Of a DNA stretch of 64,000 nucleotides, positions 23,316-36,739 are shown piece after piece (position 1 is the first letter of the stretch; the number at the start of each line of letters is the position of its first letter). Under the pieces are notes generated by a model that saw only the letters and a list, made by a program, of their open reading frames with translations, was not told the origin of the DNA and did not search any database. Position numbers and translations under genes: made by a program. Source of the DNA: Rotaria socialis. Lineage: Eukaryota; Rotifera; Eurotatoria; Philodinida; Philodinidae. The stretch spans positions 124,001-188,000 of the forward strand of contig CAJNYU010000523.1 of the NCBI GenBank assembly GCA_905331475.1, written 5' to 3'.

Positions 23316-26300
23316 AATTCTTAAAAAGAAAAATAAATTGATTCGATATGGTTAATCGATCACTATTGATTAGTACATACTTAGTAATAGAAATCTGTAT
23401 AGAAGCCAGGCTATTAAACTAATATGAATGTCAATTAATAATGTTTTATTGTCTAATGAATTTATCTAAATATTTGATCATTTTCTATATTTAATGTATA
23501 CAAAATTTCTTCTTTCTAACATATAAAAAGAATGTAACGCAGCAAAAAGAAAATTAAGAAAACTTAGAATCTGTTGAAAAATTTACATATTTGCAATTTG
23601 TTTATCAATGATGACGACACACTACAGTCAAGTAATTCCGATTATTTCCTACATGCTCAGTCGGATGTAGAAAGAACATAGACAGAAAGTATTCCGACAT
23701 GTTAGCACACTAGTAAACGCCTACACAAGTTCTATCTTATATGCATACATACATAAATAAACAAAGCATATACATCTCTCGTTGCATCTAATTAAAAAAA
23801 CACTTATCAATAATACTCTTTCGATCGACAGACATACAAGCTTGCTGATAACATAGCCATAGGAAAATGTCTGTCGACATACAAAAAATTGTTTTGCTTT
23901 AAAGAAAATTACAAGTCAATCGTCATATTTTCGGAATGACTCATTTCTATGGGTTTCTATTATAGATTAATCAGTCACTCATTACCTTTTTCTTTTTCGT
24001 TCGATAAAATCGTTTTTGACGATTATAAATAAAACATATGATCAATAAAGTATGTATTTCTTCGAATCAAAATATTTTATGAACCCATAAAAAAAAAGAA
24101 AAAAGGCTTCTCTTCTCATTCTTTCACGTTCGTCTATCTTCTCTCTGACATTCTCACGATTAATAACAAAAACAAAAATACATCTAAAATAATAATTTAA
24201 GAAAAATAACTGAAGCAACTCTATTTGTCTTTCTCTTCCCCTTCATCGTTTTCTTTTTCGTTTGGTTGAGAGAGAGTGGGGGGAGGGGGGAGAGAAAAGG
24301 ACCGAGCTGCACCAGCCAGCCAGACATACACTAATAAGTTCTTTGATCCAGGACAAAGCTTTATAAAAACATTGCACAAACAAACCTCAATATGGTGCAT
24401 ACTGACGAATTCCCTTTTTTCCCTCTCTCTTAAGTGATTTACTAATATTGAATCAACATACATCTCGTCACACATTTTTGTTCGATCAATGGTCAACAAA
24501 TTTTTTATTTGTAACGGTTATTTCTTTCGTTGTACAGTTACAATCGTATGAATATTGATGTTCTATCATTCTCATAGGAAAATCAAAAATTCTTTTTATA
24601 TTCATCTAGGAAAAATGTTAAGTAATCGGTTGATTTTCTCATGCAACATGATATCTTGATAGATTTTTTCATTTATCCTGTATAATAATCGCTAGTCTTA
24701 ACTCTCATCTGGGTACTAGGAAAGAACCAAATTTCTGATGAATTTTTTTTCTTATTTTTCAGAGTTCTTTTACAACACACCATACTAACCTTCAAACAAG
24801 ATTAAATAATAACAAAAAAGAATTGATAGATAACCATCATATATAGAAAACTAGAATCTAGATATAATAATTCAATGATAAAATCTATGCTAATTCAAGA
24901 ATCCAATTCAATTAGTATTAATCGAAAATGACATGATTACGGATAAAATCCGAATATGAAAGCAATTATATATTTCTTTCCTTTGTTGCCAAGGACCTAA
25001 TCGTTTCTCTTTTATATTGGATATGCAAGGTATTAGTTTGTGATCTGCTACGATAAGAAATTAAGTATATGCCATTCATATCATCATCGAATTAGATCGA
25101 ATAAATCAAGTTCTGGATGAAAACGTCTATATGTTACCCCATGTATTGTCAATCTTAAACATATGTAACAAAATATCTTTTGTTTTAAAAACAATATGCA
25201 TCCGGTTTTAGATAAATTCATTTCAGAGTAAATATGAAATGATATAAATCCATTTATTTGATGAAACTTGTCATATCGATATTGAGGTATGGTGGTAAAT
25301 CAGCGAAAAACGTTTTAGCGAAAAATTTTCAGCGAATTGTAAAGGGTAAAACAGAGAAGTGTAAAATAGAGGAATCTTCAGTTTAACTTAACATGAAAAA
25401 TAATGTGCTTTTTAAATTTAAAAGAAATGTAATACATGAGCATCAAATGATATAAAAAACTACCGATTTAGAAATAAAGTATTTGAAGGGTGTGTGTGGG
25501 TGTGGGCAAATGTTGATGTTGCCCATTAGCTTTAACGAATTGATCACTTGCATTGGTATGAACATTCGCTGCACAGCTATTTTTGATTGACAAACTCAGT
25601 ACTTAACAGTTTTTGTGGACTTTTTTAGTCGATAAACATATCCTGAATAAATAAGCATTCGTTTCCCTCGATTTGAAATGGTAAAAGAGAGTATTGTCGG
25701 GTCAGTCATCATTGGTGAGTGAAATGGACTAAATGAATGAACTATGTACCATCAATTACGGACGATTATATATATCGAAAAAAAAAAGAATATAATAGAT
25801 TAACACGTTGAGAAGAGTGAAACGGACAAGTGCGGTCATATATGCAGACACATCAGCATGATGATTCATCGTCAAACAAACAATCGAATTTTATCAAGAA
25901 AAGATTTCTGTAATTTCTACAGTCGCTCTTTTTGCTAATAAAACCACTTCGGGTTTTCGCTATTTTACTTTTCGCAGTCTTTATTTTCGCTCATTTTTTT
26001 CGCTATTATAATTTTCGCTCAATCGACACCATATCTTCTTCTTTTTTGTTCTTCTTCTTCTTTTCTCAATATTATTCATCATTTTTAATTAAAATATAAT
26101 CTACATATCAATAAATAAAAAATATATCTAAAGGAATATTTGTTGCCATTAAACTGTTCCAAATTTTATTCTAAATACAAAATGAGTCATCTGTTAATAG
26201 ATTTGAGATCACTCGAAACATAGTAACTGTGATGATTATAATAGTAGCACATCAATGTAATTTTCTTTCTAAATCATACATGTTTTCGTCTAGAATATTA

Positions 26301-27194
26301 ATTATGCTTTAACTAATTATGAAGACTATTTACATAGAGGAACGTATTTAGTCAACTTTTATTGAATGAAAATTCTTCAACATGCACTTCCTTGAATAAT
26401 AATTTATATTAACAAAACAAAATCAAATATTGATTTAGTATTATAGATTATTATAGATTTTTTCGTATATCTTACTAGCTGTAGCATAGACTAACAAAGT
26501 AAATAGAACATAGAAGAAGATAAAAGTATAGGATTAATTCATGCAACTAATGTTTGACCAGCATTCAGTGCATCTATAAAAATTAATTATTGAATTCATA
26601 GTTCTTCAAAAACTTTTTGTCCAATGATATGATAGACGCCAAGTGATAAAAACACTTACGGATTAAATAAATAATGACAAGCATCACGGTACTGGAAAGG
26701 AACGGCTGTTGCATTATCATTGTTGTGACAATGCAGCAGCTGCAACTGTTATACGGTGAGAAAATAAAAACATAGCTTATGTTGCCCGAGTCCAGTGCTA
26801 ATAGTATGACAGAATTTTATTGATTTTTAATTCTATAGTCACTAGAAATATATGTTTACTTAAATTTTACGAGCGAATCAACATTACAATCATTCAATAG
26901 CCGTCAATGTTCATCATTACTCACTTTTATACGAGTTAATAATATCAACGGTAGATAACATGTTTACCAAATCATTCTCTTTTCTAGAACTGCAATTCTA
27001 CAGAGTCGAAAATATAAATTGAACAGTAATAGAAACTTGAAAGAATGAATAGAAATGAAATTTATTTTCTACCAAACATACTATAACAATACTATGTAAA
27101 ATGATGTTACACTATAAATTAAATTATTTTTATTCTGTTGATATTCATCACTATGATTTTTTGGAACACTTATTTCCGTATGACGAGAAATGAA
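23316..27194. other. Gene-free stretch between two minus-strand genes
   Basis: No coding exon recognised. A candidate inverted-repeat element lies at 25287-26034. CT/GA-rich runs occur near 24100-24300. The minus-strand frame 24221-24499 is built on these runs and is not credible. Confidence 0.5.
25287..26034. mobile_element. Imperfect inverted-repeat element with iterated AGCGAAAA motifs
   Basis: The left end GTATGGTGGTAAATCAGCGA and the right end, read on the other strand (GATATGGTGTCGATTGAGCG), are similar. Both ends carry several copies of AGCGAAAA spaced by about 12-20 bp, in opposite orientation at the two ends. The interior is non-coding. Probably a non-autonomous DNA element whose subterminal motifs could be transposase-binding sites (inference). 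Confidence 0.55.
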
Positions 27195-29958
27195 TTATTT
27201 ATTCGCGTATCGGTGTGATCGAATTGGAATGACATCAATACGTTTTTCATCGAGATTTGAAGGCGGAAAATTTTCTTGTGAATGTGTTGCATCAAAAAGT
27301 ATGTTTACTAAAATTTAAAAGATAGATATTTTACAGAAAGTAAAATAAAATTTCTTTTAATTTACTAGGTGATTGTTCTGATATAGTATATTGTGGATTT
27401 AGATTTCGGCGTGAGAAATCTTCAGAATGTTCATTTGCAAATATATTAACAAAAGTTCGACCGAGTGTTGTATCTTGAGAAAAAATTCGCAGTAAAAAAT
27501 CACAATTTTGATCAACATCGGCCATGCTAGGAATAATTAAATATGCACCTGTCGTTGTTTTCAATAATAGTGAAACTTCACGTCGATTGACTTTTTATTT
27601 TTGAATAGATCAGTAATAAAATAGATAATAGATAATTAACTTACCATACGGTCCGGTTGATGCTTAAGAAAAAAAACAAATTCTCATATAGTATAAATTT
27701 CTTTTAGTTACTTACCAATACGTTCAACTTCATCGGGTTTATAGACCTTTTTTTCGCAAATTTTAACATTGGGTTTGATTTTAAAAAGACGAATTTGTAC
27801 ATATTGTTCATTTGATATTGAATTTGAACTATTTGATATTGGCTTTTGCATCAATGCAATTATCATCATACATAATCTATTGGAATTAAATGAACGATTC
27901 AATGTTAATTCAATGACGAATTGTGGATTACGCCAATAATAGCAACCATGACGACAACCAGAAGTTGCACATGAACCACCGCTATTTTCACCAGCACGCC
28001 ATGATCCAAGTACATACCACATACGCCAATGATGTTTATAGTCTTGAGTATTTAATCCAAATTCTGAAAATAAAACATGAAAGACTCGGGCATTATTAGA
28101 AGTATTCCAATTGACAAGTTTGATTTTTCAAATATTTAGAAATTAGCATAGGCTACCTAATACACTTTCATCTATTTGAATTTAATCAAGAGTTTGAATA
28201 TTCAATCAAAAATGATCATATGAATGTGCTAGCTTTTGTTACACTTCGAAGTTCTTTGCTGAGATCTCACAGTTGTGAAGTTTTTGTGATATAATTCAGC
28301 CAATTTTATTTTCATTGGATTCAAACGTAGTCAAGTCCATCTGACTCATTTATATCACTATTGAACTTCTAAGCAGCTACTTATTTTACGCTTATATTTT
28401 AACTGCAAAATGGCAACAGCACAGTAAGCATGCTTGCGTCAATTTTTACTAGAATCGATTATTTTGTGAAACACGATCTGAAAGGAGTGTTGAAGCATAT
28501 AGGGTAGAAATTTGGATCCATCCCCACCCCACCCGACAGACCGTGACCGGAAGACTGCATATATGAATACAGACAGTGACAGAAAAGTTGCAAAGACTCA
28601 CAGACCGCGGTAGACAGGTTTCAGCAAAGGAGTTCCATCGTGTTTCGCATTTTAATCCCACAGGGATTGCGCTAGCAGCTTTTACTTCAAAAACACAACC
28701 AGAGTCCCGTTAACAGAACTTCAGAGACGTTATGTATCTACAGTGAAAGTTTTCGTTGGAAAAAAAACTGGCTATGCAATCATAGATATTTTACCATCAT
28801 ACGTATCGGGACTGATATGACAAACTTCCATAACATCAAATTCTTTATAGAAATCATTAAATGACATCCAAAATTCACCATCATGTTTTCTCTGTATACT
28901 TAATCTTCGTCGTGTTTTCTCATCAAGTAAATTCCAAACTGGATCAGCATCAGACCATTTTCCATTCCATTCTATATCATTCCCCCATGGATTTCGAAAA
29001 CGAATTAAACCACGATCACTTAATTTTGATAATTTATTATCGTATGTTACTGGTAGTACATGATAGTTAGTTATTGAGTATGTATGACCAATAACAAGGC
29101 CATTTGATAAAATAGTTTCTGCTTTACGTTTATCAGCATTAATTGAACATGCTATGAGTGATCCATAATCAATACATGATTTAATAAAATCAAATAAATC
29201 ATCGGGACGTAGATGTGTTACAGATAGATTTGATTTAAATTCAAAGCGTTGTTCAATGCCACCAGTAAAATCTGTTAAAGCGTTGACGGGTAAACCACCG
29301 CCTAAATTTGTATAATTTCCATTTAATTTTGCGTAAGCTTTTTCAAGTAATGACACCCAAAATTCATTGAGCTCGAATAAATTTCTTGCACCCCACAATC
29401 GACGTTGTTTTATTAAAAACGGTAAACGATCATCAATAACAATATCATACCATTGTTGATAACGCCAAAAACGAAAGTGAAATATACCAGCTAAAAATCG
29501 ATCGAAAATTTCTCATCTACTCACCATACCAATCTGTATGAAATGATTGATCAGGTGGAATAACTCGTGTAAGTACTGTACTGTTTTGGGTTAAAGCAGT
29601 CATAGCTGCTACGAACCAACAGTTACCTTGAAAAATAAACAAGATAATACCAATCGTCTGATTTGTTGTTGGATCGATTTCCATTCGAAAATGCGTATTT
29701 ACCTAAGTCACCTTGATTTGGATCTGTACGTTTTATTCCATTGACAATCAATTGAGGATCTTCAACAATTTCATACGGACGCCGCCAAGCAATTTCATGC
29801 CAATTAGGAATTAATTTTTTATAATTATGAGATAAAGATTCTGGATTTGCTGGAAAATTTGGATCTTCAAAAAGTTTTCCTTCTTGACGACAATGTAAAC
29901 GGATTGATTCAAAATTTTGTCCTTCAAATAGTCGAATTGTATGTTCCCACTTGGTCAT
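27195..29958 (-). CDS. Calpain-type cysteine protease, seven exons, no EF-hand domain
   Basis: Exons on the minus strand are 29703-29958, 29525-29626, 28795-29490, 27716-28063, 27645-27662, 27366-27590 and 27195-27307. All introns are GT-AG and phases agree, giving 585 residues. The start is supported by an in-frame TAA just upstream. The catalytic domain is complete: GNCWF (Cys88), GHTYSIT (His255) and RNPWGNDIEWNGKWSD (Asn286), so an active Ca2+-dependent intracellular protease is expected. The next exons encode the beta-sandwich (CBSW/C2-like) domain, including YVLGSWRAGENSGGS and NPQFVIEL. After this domain only about 35 residues remain, so there is no penta-EF-hand domain; it is a non-classical calpain. 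The 18-nt exon supplies the STGPY-type turn that links two parts of the sandwich. One intron is only 34 nt and another 731 nt. Confidence 0.9.
28064..28794 (-). other. Long intron of the calpain gene
   Basis: This 731-nt intron separates the protease core from the beta-sandwich exons. It contains a locally GC-richer block (about 28480-28660) with an accidental minus-strand frame at 28449-28661. No other gene is seen. Confidence 0.7.
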
Positions 29959-32900
29959 AGTTTATCATTAATAGAAAGAAAAACATATGTATATGAATTC
30001 ATTTTCTTTGGTAGCCTATTTTGACAAAAAAAACAGGACAATCATCTTATCATCCAAACGCGCTTGTTTTTCCTTTCTAATAAAATTATTATTATTATAT
30101 AATTCTTATTGATTATAAGAAAAACATTTCATTTTGTAATAGAATCTCTTGACACAATAATGGTCATTTTAGAACCTTGAAAAATAGAATTCAATAAAAA
30201 TATATTCAATTCAAATTAAAATAATATCGGAAAAATCGTAAGCTTCTTAATAGTGACTGATAGATCTTCATGATTGAGCGCAAAATGGGAATGAATAATG
30301 ATGCTGTTCTAAAACTGAACATTAGAGAAATCTTAAAAAGTGACGATCACTGTTAATATATATTTTTTGTTGTAATCAAGATCTTAAAGGTTAGTAACAG
30401 AATTGCAGAAGAGTTAAGACTTTTTTTTAAATATAATTCATAACTTCGAAAAACAGTTTCCTTCTCTAGATTATGTAATAGCTCTACTTAGAGAACATAA
30501 CACTCGAACACTGTTCAATCTCGATTGTCAATAAATTATTCAATTTGTTCTAAAACAATAACGAATGTTAAAATAATTTAGATGTCATTATAAACATTTG
30601 AAAAGTTGGAAATGCAAAATATATAATTAGAATATAATTAGTTTGATGTTATTTTATAATTCGTGGATGAATGTAAAACAAGTAGACGATACTATAGGAA
30701 TAAATTGATAGATTTTCTAATTCGGATTTGTCGTATTATCACCGTAGTGACACAACCAGAAAAAAACGATTATAGTTGTTGAGTATTAAATTTGTACTTA
30801 GACATTGCATGAAAATAAACGTCCTGCTTTAGTACTTGTGAAGTTCTTGATGAAACTGCTCAATTCAATCATTAAAAAATATCAGCAACTTGTATAGTTC
30901 TGTCGGTATCCATGGTCTCCGTCTCAGTAGAACTCACCGTATATGTTTGTTTAATAATATTTGTATATATATATATATATAATTCTGTATACTCAACCTT
31001 TTCATATTGTTTTTTAGCTTTCTTTTTATCTCTTGCTAGTCGTACATCAAGTCGAATCTCATCTTTCGTGAGAAACATGCCTAATTAAAACGCAATCAAA
31101 TAAAATCATAGTCCATGAATGACAGTGTTTTCTTCATCCTATTGTTGATGTCATAATTTTGCATAACTTGACAAGTGATTTACATATCAATTAACAATTC
31201 ATTTCTATAGGTTAATAAGAGAAACGATTCCATATTGTATTGCCAATGGAATCATTGATTCAATGGTAAATTCATCAATAAGAGCGGTTCGTCTATTTTA
31301 GATTACATTGTTGTCGGTATGTACGAATACAGCTGGTGTTTCCTTTTGATTTTCAGATGAGAAGAATACTTTTATTTTTCTTCATCTATTGTTCATTGCA
31401 AAGAAAATTTTTTTTTTCTTCTTGTTGAATACAATAAAAACACAACAGTTTCAAAAGCCATTAGAAGTTATTTGACAATTCTATATATTAATCTGTCTGT
31501 GAATAATGCTCAAATGTGTTTAGCTTCATCGGTCATAATATACAAACTCATCAACAAATCATTATAGACTACCGTTCTCTTTAATTGTATTTAAATGGCA
31601 AAATGATCCTAAGCTTTTGTTCATTCTTTTTTTCTTCGATTTTTTTGCCGTTCTTTTAGTTCTAATGAAAAAGAAAATACAATCATACGTGACAAGAAAG
31701 TACGTAAGTTCATTCAAGAATAGGAAATCACATAAAATAAATCGTAAGACATACTATTCTATGCATCATTTACCGTTTAGTTAACATCTGTTCTCCTTTT
31801 TTTTCTTAAATTATTATGTACTACTTACGACTACCTCCTCCATCGATCATTGAACTGTCGTTTTTACTTGCATGCATTCTCGTTCTCTTTCTCTTGGTAG
31901 TTATCAATAAAAAGAGAGACGAAATCTGTCATTTACTAGCAACATACTTTTATATTCGACATCAAACAGTAGTAGAGTGGTCGCCTATTCGATTGCATGC
32001 GCATAAACTCTCTCTCTCTCTCTCCACCTTCTTCTCAATATCTTTAAATAAAAAAGTTGCGTGTTTCTTCTCTATAGTATCCGTCGATTCCGTAAGTAAA
32101 ACTAAGTAATGATGAATAAATCGGTTTACACATATGAACATGAGGAGTATTATTTAGCGGGAAAAAAGAGCAGAAAAAAAAAGAAACGATGGATAATGAT
32201 TAATGAACAGAGCAACTAGTCATTGTCAATAATTAGAATGGAAGTAACATGGAACACGAAGAAAGAGAAGAAAAATTATTCTTTCAGTTTTTCTTTTTGG
32301 TCACATTTGATACAAGTAAGTAATATATCAGCAAGTCAGTCTTGCAAGAAAAAAAACAGTATTTTATTTTTCGTCTTGTTTTACGATGAATAAATTGATT
32401 GATCGTGGGCCATTGATGACAAAAAAAACTAGTTCATGACATGTATCGATGCTCTTTTCATGCTGATAGATATTGCAAATTTCGACGGTTCTGTTTTTCT
32501 TGTCAAAGACGGAGAGAATTGTGTTTTTTTGGACTGTAACATTGAAAATTGAGTATTTTATGCTTTTGAGTTGCTTCCACTGTGATCTGCATTGAACTTA
32601 TTTTAAAATGTATGTGGTTCTATTCATCCTATGGTTTGCCATCGAAGTATGTATCACTTTTATTTTTCTTTATGAATTTATTGTCGAGGGAGCTCTGTTT
32701 TCTCTAACACGGAAAGATCCCTGAACGATAGTTTGTGTTCTCAATTGGTTTTATAGTAGTTAGTAGTGTTCTATGAATTGATCAGATTCGCAATGTGCGT
32801 TATTTCGTATCGATTGTTTTTGAGGTCTGATAATTCGACATTAAGTTTAGAAAATTGACAGGTAATTGCTATGTCACAAACTAGTTTTATGTTAGCATAG

Positions 32901-34290
32901 TCATCAATACTGAAAACGGGCAGCACAAGATTTTCTTTTTTTAATATAGTGAATCGGAAAATTTTCGCAATTATGTTTTATAGCTGATCAAAATTCTCTG
33001 GGGAGGTACGATTTAGTGATTGGTTTACATCTGCCTATGAAAAAGTATAACCGAAAATTCAGATATTTGAAAGATGATCAACATATGTTGTATATTGTTA
33101 AGGGATGAATATATATTTGAAAAAAATAGCTCAGATTCAAGCATTCTCAGTAGGAGTCAATAAAAGCTTACACAGTGCTAAAACTTACAAGTCTAAAGAT
33201 GATGGGAAAAAGGAGATCTATATTTTGACATTTTGTATGATAAGCTTCGAATCAGATAGCTAAAACTTTGGCAACCATCGTTTTCCGATCTTCCACAAAA
33301 TGTAACGCTTTCTTGAAAATAAGATATCATCTTGTGCATTACCTTAAAAAGCTAACTCTGTTGATATGAAAGGCGTAACTTGCTTTGGTCTCTTGCCTGT
33401 GAGTTGAAAACTCTAAACTTATATAAGTCGCTAGATGATACAGACGATTCAACAAGAGAAGTTGCCCCTGTCACGCAAGGTGCATGCAAAACGGAATAAT
33501 TTCAGAAGCTGGTAAGAGGTTAAAAGTAGAAAATTTTGCACATTTTGAAAAAGTTTATTTTTCAAGTTTTTAATTTCTTTCCCTTTCCACGAAAATGCAT
33601 CCATAAATCCTGTGATTATCATTCTTGCGTAATCATCGACGCCTACTCTATCAAATAACAGGTAAACAGAGAATGAAAGCACAGCATTTTAGGTGCAACT
33701 TCGTACTGCATGTCGATGACTTTCTTTAATGCTGAACGATCGATTGATTGTCTATACGCATTTCGTTTTGATCGATAAATAACGAATATCGTATAGACAT
33801 ATCATTGATTACAAGCACCTCATCATCAAAGTCAAACTATGAAATATCAAATAAATTAATTTCACATGTACTAATAAATTTGATATTCATGAAGTAATTG
33901 CATTCAAGAATCGGTACCGATCACGATGATCATAAAATCAGTTAAGAAAAAAACGAAATCAAATTTTTAGCCATTTCATCTTTAGATATTCCATTCAAGT
34001 AATAACTATACTGATATAGTTTAGGCGCGTATACGTATGTTTGCGTATAAAAAGAATTCGCGTGCATGCCAGTTCAATGATTACCATTCATATTAGCGAT
34101 AATGGTTGATTCGTGTCTGTTGGCAATTATATTCATGACTTGTGAAATCGATCTATTGAAGACCGAACGTAAAGCACAAAACGACGATCTTGTAGTTTTG
34201 ACTGCAACAAATAAACAGAAATATCCAATATAGCTGATGATTGATGTATTTACTTTTTCTTTAGTAATTCATAATTCGGTTTCTTTCTTT
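29959..34290. other. Gene-poor stretch upstream of the calpain gene
   Basis: No gene can be supported. Present are a TA run near 30965, an AT-rich 5' flank that should hold the calpain promoter, and a CT run at about 32009-32024. The plus-strand frame 31816-32109 begins with a hydrophobic stretch but ends in low-complexity sequence. A possible isolated minus-strand exon at 30998-31080 is discussed among the rejected items. Confidence 0.45.
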
Positions 34291-34819
34291 TTGTGTACTC
34301 AAAAAAAAAAGAGTACACTATAGAATCGGTCAGTGTGTCCGTCCGTCCGTCCGTTTATTCGATAACTCTTCACAATTACATTCGATTGAGCTGAAATTTT
34401 GTGCACAGAATTGTCTTATCAATATCTAGGTCGAGTTCGAAGATGAGAAGGATCCGTCAAGAAATGGCTGAGTTGTCGAAAAAATTGTCATTTTTGATCA
34501 GACCATCCCTGAGGGGGAGTACAGGGATTTTTCAAAAAAAAAATTTTCTCAGAATTATTCACAACATATATAAATCGACTCAGTTTTTAACGCTGATTCT
34601 AAATCTGATATTAGTTTTGAACTAAGTCATAGCTTTCTAACGAAACATCGCCTGAAAAACGTCTCAAAATTCACAAAAACTCCATCCAGAAATCAAATTG
34701 TCTAGCTTCTCATGATAATTTTCGTGTTCAGGCATTCTAGAATGACTGATATGTCGCATGCACTTTTTGCAGTACACATAACCCTCGGATGAAATCCGAA
34801 GTTTCCACATTTATTTTGT
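34291..34819. repeat. Dispersed 530-bp repeat, copy 1
   Basis: It begins with a hairpin (TGTACTC, A-rich loop, GAGTACA), contains a CCGT microsatellite (34338-34353), and ends ...CCGAAGTTTCCACATTTATTTT. A second copy in the same orientation starts 1.5 kb to the right. No coding capacity is evident. Family unknown. Confidence 0.8.
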
Positions 34820-35089
34820 CTTATATTTTGTACAACTCATTTTGTGTCTATCATCAAAAGATTAATCATAAGTTGGTATTTTCAGCTCTATTTTATTTTG
34901 TTCCAATCTAAATGATATCGGAGTTTTTTTTTATTCATAACAGATCAAGTGACATTGTTAACGATTTGAGTCAATATTGACTAATGATATTTGCAACGTG
35001 GCAATATATGTGAAAATAAATCGCAGTTCTTTTGAAAGACTTTTAAATATTTTGATTCTTTGAATTATTTAACTGTATGAGTACATTTT

Positions 35090-36735
35090 CATAAAAACTA
35101 TTGCTGAATCAACCAAGGAAATAGTTTATGTAGGTGCTAATGATAGTACTGATACAGTTAAAAGTTTAACCGATTTTATTTGAATTTCGAGACGAAGAAA
35201 AGATCGATAATGATTCATTCATCGTAAATGATATAAATATTTCTTATTTTTGTTTTGGCATAATTATGATGTTATTTTAATTCTATGAAGCTTGAAATCT
35301 AATATTAAATACTAAATTATTTTAAGAAGGATGATCTATCGTTAGAAACTTAGAGAATATTTATTTTAGAAATAAAATTAGCTCATCGATTTCCTGGAAT
35401 CATGTCTCTTGCTGTGGTAAGTCTTCATTGCAGTTTTATAATATCGAACTATTGATTTATATTCTGAAGCGAAGCGGAGCAGTTCTTCAATGAAGAAGTA
35501 TTTTTATTTTTAAATTCGCATTGAAAATACAATTATGCAAAAAATATCTTGATTCAGCTCTTTAGTACTTCAAGTTGATAAGATTAATGAGTGAATCAAA
35601 AATGATCTAATAAAAATTGAAGGATAAATTCATGTATTTTTCTTCAGAAATATTTAATTATGATTTATTGATATCTGCACTATTTTTTAGTGACAAAATG
35701 CAATAGAAAAAGTTCGCTTATCATTTAAAATCCAATAAATTTAAGGAATATATCTAAATAAATCATATCGATAAAGTCCTGTAATCATTTTTTGTGTACT
35801 CAAAAAGTGAGTACACTCTAGAATCGGTCCGTGTGTCCGGCCTGCCGTAGGCACGATAACTTGCGAAAGGAGAGTCAGACCGTGATGAAATTTTCCACAC
35901 AGTTCAATCTCATGAATATCTCGGTCGAGTTCGAAGATGAGAAGAATCCCTCAAGAAATGGTTGAGTTATCGAAAAAATTGTCATTTTTGACCAGGCCAT
36001 CCCTGAGGAGGAGTACAGGGAATTTTTTTCAAAAAATAAATCTTTCTCAGAATTATTCACAACATATATAAATCGACTCAGTTTTTAACGCTGATTCCGA
36101 ATCTGATATTAGTTTTGAGCTAAACCGTAGCTTTCTGATGAAACATCGCCTGAAAAACGTCTCAAAATGCACAAAAACTGCATCCAGAAATCAAATTGCC
36201 TAGTTTCTCATGATAATTTTGGTGTTCAGACATTCTAGAATGACTCATACATCCCATGCACTTTTTGCAGTACACATAACTTTCGGATGAAATCCGAAGT
36301 TTCCACATTTATTTTAAATAAAAACATGAGATCAGCCATAATTAAGCTATGGTAGTGCTTGTGTGTTTCGAATTCGCTTCTAGTTTTTAGAATATTTCGG
36401 TTTCTTTTTGATTATGACCCTGAAGTTTTATTAAAAACTCGTCAAAGCTTATCCAGCGATTATTTTATGATCGTTATATAAAAAAATCTATTTTGGCAGC
36501 TGTTGTCTATTACAAATTAATTTGACCTTTTCTAGCAGGAAAAAGAGCGGCTGAAGAATTCAATGATTGACTAAAAACGATTTTGTATGATCACCAAATT
36601 CAGGCGATTTAATATGCATTTTTAAATAATATATTTTAATTATTGGTATTTAATCGAATAATTCTTAGACGAATTAGAGAAAAATGTAATGTTTCATTAC
36701 GCCAACGAGTGATTAATAAAATTCAGCAGCATTAA
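35090..36735 (+). pseudogene. Scattered exon remnants of an unidentified gene
   Basis: Four short coding-like pieces lie in order. About 35098-35203 (IVYVGANDSTDTV...) ends in a stop. The piece 35367-35417 (LAHRFPGIMSLAV) lies between a good AG acceptor and GTAAGT donor. About 36540-36570 (GKRAAEEFND, then stop) follows an acceptor. About 36669-36736 (RIREKCNVSLRQRVINKIQ, then stop) also follows an acceptor. A copy of the dispersed repeat sits between the second and third pieces. I do not recognise the protein. The stops and the insertion suggest a decayed gene; an alternative is chance. Confidence 0.3.
35791..36315. repeat. Dispersed 530-bp repeat, copy 2
   Basis: A direct copy of 34291-34819 with scattered substitutions. 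The opening hairpin is TGTACTCAAAAAGTGAGTACA, and the CCGT run of copy 1 is replaced by CCGGCCTGCCGTAGGC. Both copies share the internal phrase CGCTGATTC-AATCTGATATT. Confidence 0.8.
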
Positions 36736-36739
36736 AACT

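Noticed and set aside
24221-24499. 92-codon minus-strand frame rich in Pro, Ser and Glu
   Set aside because: The composition comes from GA/CT-rich runs. No splice sites or domain were found.
30998-31080. Possible isolated minus-strand exon (LTKDEIRLDVRLARDKKKAKK) between an AG acceptor and a GTTGAG donor
   Set aside because: Codon use looks coding-like, but no partner exon was found on either side. The calpain start has an in-frame stop immediately upstream with no acceptor, so it does not join that gene.
31816-32109. 97-codon plus-strand frame with a hydrophobic N-terminus
   Set aside because: The second half runs through a CT microsatellite, and no domain, splice context or poly(A) context supports it.
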